Source: Ustilago trichophora (taxonomy: Eukaryota > Basidiomycota > Ustilaginomycetes > Ustilaginales > Ustilaginaceae). Taken from it: a stretch of DNA of 64,000 bases. The stretch spans positions 186,001 through 250,000 of the forward strand of contig OOIN01000036.1 in NCBI GenBank assembly GCA_900323505.1, written 5' to 3'. A program made the translations under genes and the position numbers. The notes beneath the pieces were generated by a model. The model saw only the letters and a list, made by a program, of their open reading frames with translations, ran no database searches and was not told where the DNA came from. This document shows, piece after piece, positions 11,285 to 21,534 of the stretch; the stretch's first letter is position 1, and the number at the start of each line of letters is the position of its first letter.

Positions 11285-12724
11285 ATGGACCCGGCTTTCT
11301 CGCTAGCAGACGAGCTGGCAGATCTACACCACCCATCCTTCCACAATACAAACCAGTTGCACTTTCATCCGCATCACGCTGAATATGCAGCAGGAACATC
11401 GTTAGCGGATCAATATCAAGCGTTTGGGTTGGATGCCGAACTGCAAGGTCTACACTTGCACGGCAACGATCTAGCTTCCGAACTTGGTGGTGATGGTGGT
11501 GGAGGCAGCTTGGCCGACGAATTGGATCCGTCGTATAGCGGGGATGCGCGCGGTGGCAGTTTGGGAGACGAGCTATTGCAGCACATTGAGAAGGAGGAGG
11601 ATGATCGGGTAGCTTACATGTCTCGAAATGGCTCTGCATCGGATGCGTTTCTCAGCGATGCATCTTCTCCAACATCGTCTTCTCGCCACGCCACGCTCTC
11701 ACGGCAGTCTAATCTATTAAATCCCTCCTCACCATCCCGCTCATCCATCTCGACACCCACAACCACAACCTCCATTCCCGGCGATGCAACATCCTCTACC
11801 ACTACCACCACCATCTCCTCAACCCTGGCTTCTTTGGCCCAAACAGCTGAGCTAGACCAAACATTTTCCGCCACTCAAACGTTCCTCTCGCACCTATCCT
11901 CGCTTTCAACGAGAAATACCGCCGGCGCAGTAGATGCAACCACAGCGACAGCAACAACGACAACGACAACGACAGGCGAGACGGGAGAAGAAGATACATC
12001 ACGGTTGGAATATGCCGCTGCAAACTATCTCAAGCTCGTTTCGCAGAGTACAGCCGAGAGGGAGGCACAGTTGAGAGAACTCAGAGAGCTAGATCGAAAG
12101 TTTGCTCGAAGCCTGGCGGAGAACAACTCGTCGGGAGGTGTATTCGGACTATCGAGCAGCAAGAGCGGTCATTTGTACGGTGGCGAGTTGCACAACTTTT
12201 CCCCTGTGTCTTCGTCTTTGACGCTTCCCGAGGTCGAAGAGGACGAGGAGGAATCCGACTTCTCCACCCACCTAGCCTCTTCTCCAACAAGATCTCTAGC
12301 AAGACGACATCGAAGCACAACCTCCCTAGCCTCGGATACGACCATCACCGACATGCCACCCTCTTCTCATCCCCTCGACACACCCTTGATCGACAATACC
12401 CTCTTCGCACCCTTCTACACATCCACCTCTACCCTCCTCACCTCTCTGACCAGCTTGCACGAACATACCCAGATTACCAAATCCACCACCGCCGATGCCG
12501 CACGCAAGTTGAAAACGCTCAAAGGATTGATCCAACAATGGCGTGCGGAGATGGAGAGTGTCGAAACGTCCGAGTTGTGGATTGCGTCTCATGGTGAAAG
12601 CGAACAGGAGAAGGAGAAGATGGGGGTTTGGTTAGGCGAACAGGTCGATTGGTGTCAAAGAAGAATTGAACAGGTAGAGGTGAGAGCAAGGTTGCTTTTG
12701 ACTCCGGTTAGCTTGTCCTCCTGA
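11285..12724 (+). CDS. Hypothetical protein with repeated SLADEL motifs and C-terminal helical region
   Basis: Single-exon 479-aa protein that I cannot place in a named family. The N-terminal 110 residues hold degenerate copies of a short acidic/hydrophobic motif: FSLADELADL, TSLADQYQAF, LASELGG, GSLADELDPS and GSLGDELLQHI, separated by His- or Gly-rich linkers. The middle is Ser/Thr-rich and probably disordered. A helical segment follows near residues 240-280 (LRELDRKFARSL), and the C-terminal 100 residues are predicted helical (ARKLKTLKGLIQQWRAEMESVE, then WCQRRIEQVEVRARLL) and could form a coiled coil. No signal peptide or membrane span. I infer a scaffold or adaptor using repeated linear motifs; nothing in the sequence shows an enzymatic function. 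Confidence 0.8.
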   Translation: MDPAFSLADELADLHHPSFHNTNQLHFHPHHAEYAAGTSLADQYQAFGLDAELQGLHLHGNDLASELGGDGGGGSLADELDPSYSGDARGGSLGDELLQHIEKEEDDRVAYMSRNGSASDAFLSDASSPTSSSRHATLSRQSNLLNPSSPSRSSISTPTTTTSIPGDATSSTTTTTISSTLASLAQTAELDQTFSATQTFLSHLSSLSTRNTAGAVDATTATATTTTTTTGETGEEDTSRLEYAAANYLKLVSQSTAEREAQLRELRELDRKFARSLAENNSSGGVFGLSSSKSGHLYGGELHNFSPVSSSLTLPEVEEDEEESDFSTHLASSPTRSLARRHRSTTSLASDTTITDMPPSSHPLDTPLIDNTLFAPFYTSTSTLLTSLTSLHEHTQITKSTTADAARKLKTLKGLIQQWRAEMESVETSELWIASHGESEQEKEKMGVWLGEQVDWCQRRIEQVEVRARLLLTPVSLSS

Positions 12725-12858
12725 AAAGTGGCTGCTGCTTACAGCTTGCGCATATAGACATACAAACACACACACACACACTTTGCATTCAACACAATTC
12801 ATCCTTTCCACACATTCCCAACTCTACCTTCTGACTTCATACACTTTCATCACCGCCT

Positions 12859-12890
<32 letters not shown>

Positions 12891-13076
12891 ACGCACCTTC
12901 CGTTCTTTCTCTTCTCCAAACCCTCACAAACCCTTCATCACAACCCCTCTGAGCATCGAATCGCATATCTTTTTGCATTGACATACCGCATCTCCTCTCT
13001 CTCCCTCTTTCCCCCGTTGCATTTTGCTTCTTCCACCGAAAGAAAAAAAAGAGAATGGCGCTTTTTTTGTTGTTGG
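12725..13076. other. Convergent intergenic region with (CA)n tracts
   Basis: 3' flanks of two convergent genes. CA dinucleotide runs lie at about 12768-12781 and 12859-12892. Nothing else is recognisable. Confidence 0.6.
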
Positions 13077-14982
13077 TTACTTTTTCGAAAAGTAGTACAT
13101 CAAAACGTCCAATCGTTGCTTTTCGCCATCCTGCAAACCTAGAGCGGTAAAGATTCGGATATGACTTTCATCTCCGCCCAAGCGATGGGTTTGTAGCCTG
13201 TCGTTGATCTTCTTGAGCATGGTTGTAGCAGCCAATCGTAGATCTGGGGTAGGGGCGGAGAGGGATTCTGTGACGAGGGACGAGAGACGCGGGAGAAAGT
13301 CTTCGAGAAGCAGTTCCGGTGGCAGTCGAACGAGGAGTGGCGTGTAGGCGCTTTTGAGGATTGAACTTGTCAAAACGGCGCCACCGGCAGATCCTGGCAC
13401 GGTTTGAAGGTTAGCGGAAGAGGTGGAGGAGAGGAGGAGATCGAAGCCTAACACGGGATCGCAATGGGTGGCCCAGGTGGAAAGAATGCTTTCCCATCCT
13501 TGAATCGCGGCTTTTCTGGCTACGATTGACGAGCTTGAAGTAGCACCTGTGCTGCTACTGTTGCTGCTGGGGGTACTAGTCAAAGTGGCGATAGAGGAAA
13601 GGGCACCTTCTACCAGGCTCTTCTCCCTCGCAGTCGCCGGGAAGAGTGGGAACTGATTCTCCACCAATCGATGCAACACTACTTGGGCGCTCAATTGCAA
13701 ATCCGCACCAACCTCCGTGCCTTCGCCGTCCAAATAATTTTGCAGACCATCGAGGAGCGAAGTGAACAGCCCGTTCTCCAACCATGCCTCGGTGCCACTG
13801 CTGAGCTTTTCACCTCCCTCACTGGCGCCGGCTGAGGTGGAAGAATACGGACCGGGTTTCAACACCGTTTCGTCCCCCTCGTCCTCGTCAGAGGTTGGAT
13901 TGGAGGAGGCGACTTTAAACTCGACACTGAGCCTGGCGAGGCGACGGAAAGTGCGCAGATCAGCGGTGCGCGAGGAAAGCGCAGCAATCCAGGATTGAAC
14001 TTCCGGTTTGGCTTTGGACGGACTTGATACTGCGTGCGAGTCCAATCGCTTTGCCCTGCTTTCTAGCAGGTTCGATGCTCCGCCATTGACTGGTGGCTGT
14101 GGTGGCTGCTGGCGAGAGGGCGAGGAAGCGAGGACCCTATTCGAACTGGATCTCGGGAAAGGCTGCATCCCTACACCATTGCTCGTTGGCGAAGGTGAAT
14201 GGATCATCGATACCGGTCTCGGCAACCCCGACCTCCTCACGGCAGTACCCGGCGTCGTCGTCGCCGAATTGGCACTGGAGCTACTCGAAGTCGAAACAGT
14301 TCTATGCTTCTGCGGCGTATTCTGACGCTCTACCAGAACCGACTGCGTCTTCCCTGCTCTCCCTGCGGCAGTAGCGGAGGAAGGCGGAATCTTGAAAGGA
14401 GAACTGAAGTTCATCCCCATCAAATCCATCGAAGCGTCTTCGGCGGTGAGCTGGATTGTGTCATCCTGTGCGGAGGTAGATTGACGCGGTTGGGCAGTTG
14501 CATCGGCAGTATCGTCGCCATCGGTGATGCTGGAGATGCTGAGATCTTGAAGATCCGCATCGAGGGTGGTCGTTGGACGGTGGGTGCGTGGGGTGCTGGT
14601 GGAGGTGGCGTGGCGGGCGGAGGATGTCGAGCCAGAACCTTGGGATGAGAATGAGGAGGAGGAGATGGCTCGGTTGCGTGGTGCCATCGGGCTCAGGCCC
14701 GGAGAGCGGGGTTGGGAGGAGGAGGTCTCGGAGCTGGCACGGGAGAGAGAGGCACTGCTGATGCGAGCTTGAGGGGTTTCGTGCGGAGTTGGACTGGTGG
14801 GGAGGGGTACAGAGACTGCGGTTTCGATGCGTTGGTGTGCTGTTGGGCTGACAAGCGCAGACAACTCAGTCGAAGGCTTCAGATTGGCTCCCTGGTTTGG
14901 CTGACGGTTGCGGGTTGGCATGAACCCAGTGCTCTTCTTGTGTGCTGCTATGGGGGTAGCAAACTCGTCTGCCTGTGCGTGG

Positions 14983-15016
<34 letters not shown>

Positions 15017-16925
15017 CAGCCAAAGCCTCGCGAGCAGCAGCAACACGAGCCTCATGTGCAGCCGCAGCCTCCTCAGCCTTCTTCCTCTCCCTCTCCTGTG
15101 CCGCCTTCAGCGCCGCGGCCTTCTTCGCCTGTATCAACGCCATACTCGCCCCGCCGGGCCTGGCCCTGACCGGTGCGCCCCCCGTCTTCGGTTTGACCTC
15201 CTCAACAACGGCCGACTCTACATCCGCCGGCGCCATGGCAGCAACCTGCTTCCTCGTCGATGCATCCAACGAGTTCAAGATAGCATTGGCCTGATCGGGC
15301 CAGTACCTATGGAAGATCCAAAACGCTTCCCTTGCTTTGGTCCTAGCTGCCGGATTCGAGTCACCTACGCCCTTTCTCAAGCTCTTATCCAACAGATCGA
15401 GCCCACCGTGCGACTCAACAGCATGCTTTCGGTGCGCAGCGTGGTGGTTGAGGACCGTACCCAGGTGCTCACCGGCTGCTGTGCGCGTGGCGACGTTCTT
15501 GTCCTGGATACCCTGCCAAATTAGCTGCAGGTAAAGAGGGCGAAAGCTGACGTTGGTCATAATCGCCGCTGCTGCGTCCTGCGTCGCATTGGCGATGAGC
15601 TTCTTTGTGAATCCAGCCATGGCCGTGAGATTGATCAGGAAGGCTTCGACGCACGGGGCGAGATCGTCGCCTAGCTCAATGGCCAGCTCTTGGACCAGGT
15701 GGATGGCATGCATCGACAAAGTGGTACGCAGACTGGCAACGCACTTGAGGATGCCTTCTTGAGCGGTCTTGAGCTGGCCAACGAAGAACGATTCGCCGAA
15801 TTGACGGTGGGCACCAGAGACAATGAGACCACGGATCTTGATCATGGATTGCTCTCGGTTGAGCCAGTTGTGTTCTGATTCTTTGCTCTCAAAGAAGGGG
15901 AGCATGGTGGCGAAAGTGCGCTCGAGGTCCGAACGGGAGGCGATGTAGACTGGACGGATGTCGTCTGCTGCGGCGGTGGTCGAGGCTGACATGGTTGGAG
16001 CCGCTGCTGGCGCATGGGATGCCGAGCTTGAAACAGCGGCAGGCTTGGAGTGTGTCGGTGTCTCCGCCTCGCCATACGACGGCGCGGTATGATGACGAGT
16101 AGTGGGAGCAAAAGACGTCGGTGCGGCGGCTGGACTGGGCGCCGGTGCCATAGCTGCAGATGGTGCGCCAAGTACCTCGCGAAGGATGCCATCTGCCGTC
16201 TGTTTGCGAACTGCCTTCTTCTCGAGCTCCTTTTTGAGGTCCGCTTTTGCAGCAGGCGTGGCGCTGCTGAACAGAGCTATCAGCGTCGACCGCGCGCCCT
16301 CCCTCACCGTGGCATCAGCATCTGACAGCAGCTCTACCGTGATCGGCAGCAACGGTCTGACCGGGTACTTTTCGCAATTTTGTCGTAGAATCGGAAGCAA
16401 CAACACTGCCTGCTCCCTGATCCTTGCAAACTTGGCGGCAAGACCAGCCTCGCGAAGTGTGCGTTCAAAGATGCCAAGTGGTGTTTCTGTCTCTTTCCCC
16501 TTGCCCGATGTCATGATGTGGCCAGAGCTGATGGCATAAGCGGCGTTTCCGAGCTCGATCAGAGCGGTACGTGCAGCCTCCCTGATGCGCTCCTTCTGAT
16601 CGCCGAGCTTTTCGATAACGAGCAGGCTGACCGAGTTGATGAGCATGCGAACATTGTGGTTGAGGATAGAGTGCGATTCTGAACCATCGCCAGAGTAAAT
16701 CATGGACGCGTATGTTGGAATGAAGGAGAGCGAAGCGCTGCTGAGAGATTGATTGGCATGCTTGAGCGCCACCTTGACAGCCGAAGTAACGGCATCTGCT
16801 TCGACGACATAGCCTGCGGATTCGAGTTGGGACTGTAGCGATTGCAAGGCAGAGACTCGTTTGTCTACATCGATGTTGGACTCTATGCGTTGGGCGAGCT
16901 CGTAGATCGCGTCTGGGTCCGCCAT
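13077..16925 (-). CDS. STU1: CLASP-family microtubule-associated protein (Stu1-like)
   Basis: Single-exon protein of 1282 aa. The N-terminal 250 residues are helical HEAT/TOG-like repeats (IYELAQRIESNIDVDKRVSAL onward). A CLASP_N-type TOG domain follows at roughly residues 330-570 (FESKESEHNWLNREQSMIKIRGL, ATRTAAGEHLGTVL, TKAREAFWIFHRYWP). Next come a charged Ala/Lys/Glu coil, a run of about eleven Gln, and a long Ser/Pro-rich basic linker containing RRSGLPRPVS, a plausible SxLP site for EB1-type plus-end proteins. The C-terminal 300 residues are again helical. CLASPs bind tubulin through TOG domains and promote microtubule rescue and spindle stability. The Met at 16925 starts directly at the first TOG helix, which supports it. 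Confidence 0.92.
14984..15016. repeat. CAG/CTG run coding for polyglutamine in CLASP
   Basis: Uninterrupted CTG triplets on the plus strand encode about eleven Gln on the minus strand, after the charged coil (EALAEQ...). Likely length-polymorphic. Confidence 0.9.
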
Positions 16926-17481
16926 GGCTGCCTGTATGTCTGTAGATTGAATAGGCTAGTGACACGCACACCGATCGCGATAAAAAAAAAAGCTCCTGAG
17001 AAGATGTCGACCTGAAACGGAAGTGGGTGAGCGGAGCCGGCTATAGGAAAGAGGGCCTCGTCTTTGGGTCGGATTCGATAGGTGTGTTGTTCGATAGCTG
17101 ATGGATCCAAGGTTGTTAGAGATGGAGGAACCAGAAGAAAGGACAACTTGCACATGCGAGCTGCAGCCCATGTCACAAACTGTTGACGCTCGCAAAGTGT
17201 TGTTCTGACGCCAACGCAAAACCGACGCGTCTCGTCCATTTCTTTTTTTGTCGCAGCTTCATATTCAAGATGAGTTCGACGTAACATCTTCATAAAAATG
17301 CCATGCCTCCACTTTGTTTCTGCTGCAGCGTCCAACATACTGAGCAACCTTGCCTCGTTGAACCCTTTTCTTGAATTCCAAAAGAATGCTGAGTCGACCT
17401 CCTTCGTTGCTGTCTTGTGACACCCATCCATCGACATAACCAAGCAATCTCAGCGCTGCTGCTTCATCTTGATACCTAGAC
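16926..17481. promoter_or_regulatory. Divergent promoter region, CLASP / IMPACT-domain gene
   Basis: 556 bp between two divergent start codons. No TATA box or known operator recognised; a short poly(A) run lies at 16982-16991. Confidence 0.5.
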
Positions 17482-19380
17482 ATGATGTCGCGGCGGCGCA
17501 AGGATCAGCTCAATGCTAGCTCTGACGCGGAGCTAGTCCAGGATGCCCTCGAAGACGAATTCATGGACGACGAGCTGGCAAGAGAACTGGAAGAAGAACG
17601 ACAAGCGATCCTAGCTGCTTCCGCAAACGGACACGCATCATCGAAGCATTCTGCCGCTGAGGTCTTAAGCTCAGGAGTAGAGGGCGATGATGCAAACAGC
17701 ATCCTCGACGAGGATGAAGACGATTTAGACCCACAAGATATCCCAGATCAAGACGACTCGGAAGACGAGTGGCAGCCGCCAGAGCCTGCTTCTTCCCGGC
17801 CTACGAGGCAGAGCAAAAGACGACGTCGTCAGGCTAGCTCAGAGGATAGTGACGATGATGTCAACCAGGTCCTTTCCGACGACCAAGTTGAGCCTGCACC
17901 TAAAAAGTCAAAAATGAAAGCTGGCAAGCCTGCAAAAACAAATAAGGAGGACGGTCGGAGCCAGAAAGCCAAGACTGCGGCAGCGCAAGCTTCAATGGAG
18001 AATGGTGCCAACGAGAAGCAAGAGGAGGAGTATGACTCGTTCGACGAAGAAGCTGAGCGAGTCCAAGCCGAAGTCGAAGCAGCCGCTGCATGGGCCGACG
18101 TGCGGCGTCGCAAGGAAGCGGCCTCCAATCCTGACGCCCCCTCCACCTCCGCATCCTCCTCATCAAAACCACCTCAACCATCCTCCTCTTCTTCAACAGC
18201 TGCTCCATCATCACTGACCGCCTGGCTGGGCAAGCCTCCTACTGCGGCCTCTTCCACCTCTGAACTCTCCTCATCCCTCCCCATGCCCACCACCTGCACC
18301 GCGGCCCAGATCACCGACCGATCATCTCTATTCATCGGCTACGTCTACCCCCTCCTCACCACCTCATCCGCCTACATCTCCGCCCTCCTCTCGCACCTCA
18401 CCCGCGTTGTCCATCCTACGGTACCCGTCACCATCCTTCCCCCCCAATTCGCCAACGCACCGTCTAGCAAACGAGGCGCCTCTCACGACATGTACGCCTA
18501 CCGCGTCTTCGAGCTCAAACGTGGTCGTACCGGTCTCTCTGGTCCTGACGATTTCTCTCTACAAGAAGAGAAAGAGGACGATGGCGAGCGATGGGGAGGC
18601 GATAGAGTGCTCCGTGTTGCCCGAGATGAGGGCGCATCCGACGTGCTTGTGGTCGTGAGTAGATGGTATGGAGGTGAGCTGCTGGGTCCGGTCCGATTTG
18701 ATCATATCGAAAACGCCGCGAGGGCAGCGGTGCAGGAGCATATGCAAAAGATGGAGGTGGAAGAGTTCAGATTGAGGATTCAGCATCTGGATCGCAAGAT
18801 TAATGTGGTCAAGGCCAAGCTGCAAAGCGAAGAGGAGGAAGCGAGGGTGGGAGTTAAGGTGAATGCGTACGAGGGTCTGACGGTTGAGAAGGGGCAACGG
18901 CTATGGTTGGCCAGACAGAAGACCTTGGATGCGCTTCAAAGGCGAATTGCTAGCCAGCCGTCCCAATCAGAAGCTTCCCAGCCGCAAGAAGCCGTTGCAG
19001 ACGCCGAACCAGCCTCGAGCGCTGCCGAACCAACAACGTCACCATCAGAAGCAGCCGCACCAACACCAAGCGAAGTCAAAGGACCCTCAGCACACGAACC
19101 AGCCGTAAAAGCAGAGCCTTTAGAAGCATCGATACCCGAAACAGTCGCCGAAGACCCTTCAGAACCAACCCCACCCATCAAACCAGAACCTACGCTTCCC
19201 ACCCTCACATCACCCTCCGCTCCCACCACCATAGTCAAAGCGGAACCCGAATCAATATTCCTCTTGACCAATGACAACGAGGCAGAAGATGAAAAGTCGA
19301 ACGTGGTAAAGCTGGAACCTATTGAAGAGAATAACGATGATGATGCGGAGGATTTGACGGGCTGGGATGATCTGTCCTAA
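17482..19380 (+). CDS. IMPACT/YIH1-domain (UPF0029) protein with acidic N-terminus and SUMO-consensus tail
   Basis: Single-exon 632-aa protein. Residues 1-250 are acidic, disordered and rich in Asp/Glu/Ser. The IMPACT (UPF0029) domain lies at about 275-410, with DDGERWGG, then DVLVVVSRWYGGELLGPVRFDHIENAA, the family signature. A helical segment follows (MEVEEFRLRIQHLDRKINVVKAKLQ, then LWLARQKTLDALQRRI). The Pro/Glu-rich tail contains four PsiKxE-P sites at Lys543, 567, 586 and 610. Yih1/IMPACT proteins bind Gcn1 and restrain Gcn2, but those have an N-terminal RWD domain that is not visible here, so a Gcn2-linked role is only a possibility. A second Met directly follows the first; either could start translation. 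Confidence 0.85.
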   Translation: MMSRRRKDQLNASSDAELVQDALEDEFMDDELARELEEERQAILAASANGHASSKHSAAEVLSSGVEGDDANSILDEDEDDLDPQDIPDQDDSEDEWQPPEPASSRPTRQSKRRRRQASSEDSDDDVNQVLSDDQVEPAPKKSKMKAGKPAKTNKEDGRSQKAKTAAAQASMENGANEKQEEEYDSFDEEAERVQAEVEAAAAWADVRRRKEAASNPDAPSTSASSSSKPPQPSSSSSTAAPSSLTAWLGKPPTAASSTSELSSSLPMPTTCTAAQITDRSSLFIGYVYPLLTTSSAYISALLSHLTRVVHPTVPVTILPPQFANAPSSKRGASHDMYAYRVFELKRGRTGLSGPDDFSLQEEKEDDGERWGGDRVLRVARDEGASDVLVVVSRWYGGELLGPVRFDHIENAARAAVQEHMQKMEVEEFRLRIQHLDRKINVVKAKLQSEEEEARVGVKVNAYEGLTVEKGQRLWLARQKTLDALQRRIASQPSQSEASQPQEAVADAEPASSAAEPTTSPSEAAAPTPSEVKGPSAHEPAVKAEPLEASIPETVAEDPSEPTPPIKPEPTLPTLTSPSAPTTIVKAEPESIFLLTNDNEAEDEKSNVVKLEPIEENNDDDAEDLTGWDDLS

Positions 19381-19596
19381 GTCGACTGTGTTCTACAATT
19401 CACATTGCAAGTTGTATTTCTTCATCGTTTGCATTGCTCAACCATGCACTCTGTCCAACTCATCTCTGCAGAGACACAGCCTCGATTCGCATCTCAACCG
19501 CACATCGAGCCGTACAAAGCAGGAAAAAATCTGAGACCAAATCGATCGAAATGACATTTCTTGGAAATCCTCCTTCTTCTACCGTCTTGTTGAAGA

Positions 19597-20979
19597 CTAG
19601 GAAAAGTAGAACTGGTCATTCTTCTTCTTAGCCTGCACCTCCTGAATACCTCCATGGAAATGTTCATGATCCAACACCGTTGCGCCTTCCCTCAGTGCGA
19701 TCATACCTGCCTCTACGCAAACCGCCTTCAACTGAGCACCGTTCATCTCATCCGTTGACCTTGCCAATTCCTCAAAGTTGACATTGGGACCCACGGCCAT
19801 CTTTCTCGAGTGAATCTCCATGATTCGGGCCCTCGCCTCTTCGTTAGGCAAAGGAAATTCGATCTTCCTATCCAATCTACCCGATCGCAAGAGTGCAGGG
19901 TCCAAAATGTCGATTCGGTTGGTGGCGGCGATAACCTTGATCCTCTCATCCGAGGAAAACCCGTCGAGCTGGTTGAGGAGCTCCAACATGGTTCTTTGCA
20001 CTTCTCGGTCTCCGGATTTGCCAGAGTCGAAACGTTTGGTTCCTATCGCATCCAACTCGTCGATAAAGATGATGGCGGGTGCTTTCTCTTTGGCCAACTC
20101 GAAGGCGTCTCTGACCAATTTGGCTCCATCTCCGATGAACATTTGAACAAGAGAAGGGCCGGCAAGTTTGAGGTAACAGGCGTTGGTTTGAGCGGCACAG
20201 GCACGCGCAAGAAGCGTTTTGCCTGTTCCGGGAGGTCCGTACATGAGTGCACCTTTGGGTGGTCGAATACCCAAGTTCTTAAACTTTTGTTCTTGCTGCA
20301 TGGGTAGGACGATGGCTTCGACGAGTTCTTCGATCTGCTTGTCGAGACCACCAATGTCGGTGTAGGTTTCCGTAGGACGTTCGTCGACTTCCATAGCCTT
20401 GACACGCGAATCGTATTCTGCGGGAAGCTTGTCGAGGACCAAATAGCTGTCCTTGTTGACACCGATCAGGTCTCCCGGTCGAAGCTCTTCGGCAGGGACC
20501 AAGCCGATCAAGGGCAAAAAGATTGTCTGGCGTGTACTGGTCTTGATGACAGCACACTTGCCTTTACGCCTAGCATCCAGATCCACATTGGCACCCTCCT
20601 CCGAATCCTCGTCGATATCAGGATCAATGTCGAGAATCTCGACGACGTTACCGACGAGGTAGGGGAGCATCTTGTTCTGCTTGATCTTGTCGCTGTTGTC
20701 CTTGATCATGTCGCGTTTGGATGACTGTTCGTGCATCAGACGCATGTGTTCGGAACGCATCACTTTGACATCGTTCTCGAGGAGACGAGTGCGCGTCTGG
20801 ATTTCGTCGATGGGTGCGTCGAGGATCTCTTGGTCGAGGGGCTCCTCTTCAGGCTCGGCGGGAGCCATCTTGGCATCGCCGTCGGCTGTGGCAGTAGAGG
20901 GTCCAGCCTGTGGTGTTTCGGCGGGAGGCTGGCGATCGTCGCCGTCGCCACCAGCGTTGGGAGGCTGTGCGTCGGACAT
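19597..20979 (-). CDS. RPT5: 26S proteasome regulatory particle ATPase Rpt5 (PSMC3/TBP1)
   Basis: Single-exon 460-aa AAA+ ATPase of the proteasome base. It has an N-terminal acidic/Pro tail, a coiled coil ([24 protein letters not shown]) and an OB-fold region. Walker A GPPGTGKT is at 248-255, Walker B IIFIDELD at 303-310, and [18 protein letters not shown] and the arginine-finger region [24 protein letters not shown] are almost identical to PSMC3. The hexamer unfolds ubiquitylated substrates and feeds them to the 20S core. The protein ends [10 protein letters not shown], whereas Rpt5 proteins usually end in a HbYX tripeptide (such as YYA) that docks in the 20S alpha ring. Here the aromatic pair is followed by an extra Phe-Ser. 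No alternative terminal exon with good splice sites was evident. Confidence 0.96.
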   Translation of the reverse strand: MSDAQPPNAGGDGDDRQPPAETPQAGPSTATADGDAKMAPAEPEEEPLDQEILDAPIDEIQTRTRLLENDVKVMRSEHMRLMHEQSSKRDMIKDNSDKIKQNKMLPYLVGNVVEILDIDPDIDEDSEEGANVDLDARRKGKCAVIKTSTRQTIFLPLIGLVPAEELRPGDLIGVNKDSYLVLDKLPAEYDSRVKAMEVDERPTETYTDIGGLDKQIEELVEAIVLPMQQEQKFKNLGIRPPKGALMYGPPGTGKTLLARACAAQTNACYLKLAGPSLVQMFIGDGAKLVRDAFELAKEKAPAIIFIDELDAIGTKRFDSGKSGDREVQRTMLELLNQLDGFSSDERIKVIAATNRIDILDPALLRSGRLDRKIEFPLPNEEARARIMEIHSRKMAVGPNVNFEELARSTDEMNGAQLKAVCVEAGMIALREGATVLDHEHFHGGIQEVQAKKKNDQFYFS

Positions 20980-21534
20980 GGTTGGACTAGCTTAGCTGTG
21001 CAACACCGCGTTGAGCTGTGCAATTGTGTGAGCCTTCCAGTATCGAGAAAGAGTTGCAAATGGCTTCCCCCCGAAGGATAAGTCTACGCAGTTGAATGTG
21101 GAGAGAGAGTGTGTGCGTGCGTCCAAAGTTGTGTTGGGGGTTGATGGGTGGAAGGGTAATGACGAAGAGGAGTCCAAGAAAGTGTTGGCTTTGGTCGAGC
21201 TGAGCTTCGTGGCTGAAGCGCAGCGCTGTTCTCAGAGAAGTGGAGTTGTTTGCTTCGATCACACAGCTCGCGCGTCCTCTCGCGCCGTAAAGCCTTTCAG
21301 GCAATTTTTCGAGAGTGTGAAAAACAGACGATCGCACACCTTTGGCCGAAAAATCCCTTATCCTTCAACTTGCTACAACTACGCACGTTGTTCAGGCCAT
21401 CGTTGCCCTCGGTACAGGAACTGCGAGGATGGGATGCAAATGCGAGATGGAACTGAAGTGCTAACTAACAAAACAACATCAAAACGAGAAAGCCTAAAGA
21501 CTTGCCTACGCAATACCTGACAAAGTTTGCGCAC
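20980..21534. other. Intergenic region upstream of RPT5
   Basis: Promoter of RPT5 (minus) and 3' flank of CSN1 (minus). I looked for the yeast Rpn4-type element (GGTGGCAAA, either strand) and did not see it. No gene is supported. Confidence 0.5.
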
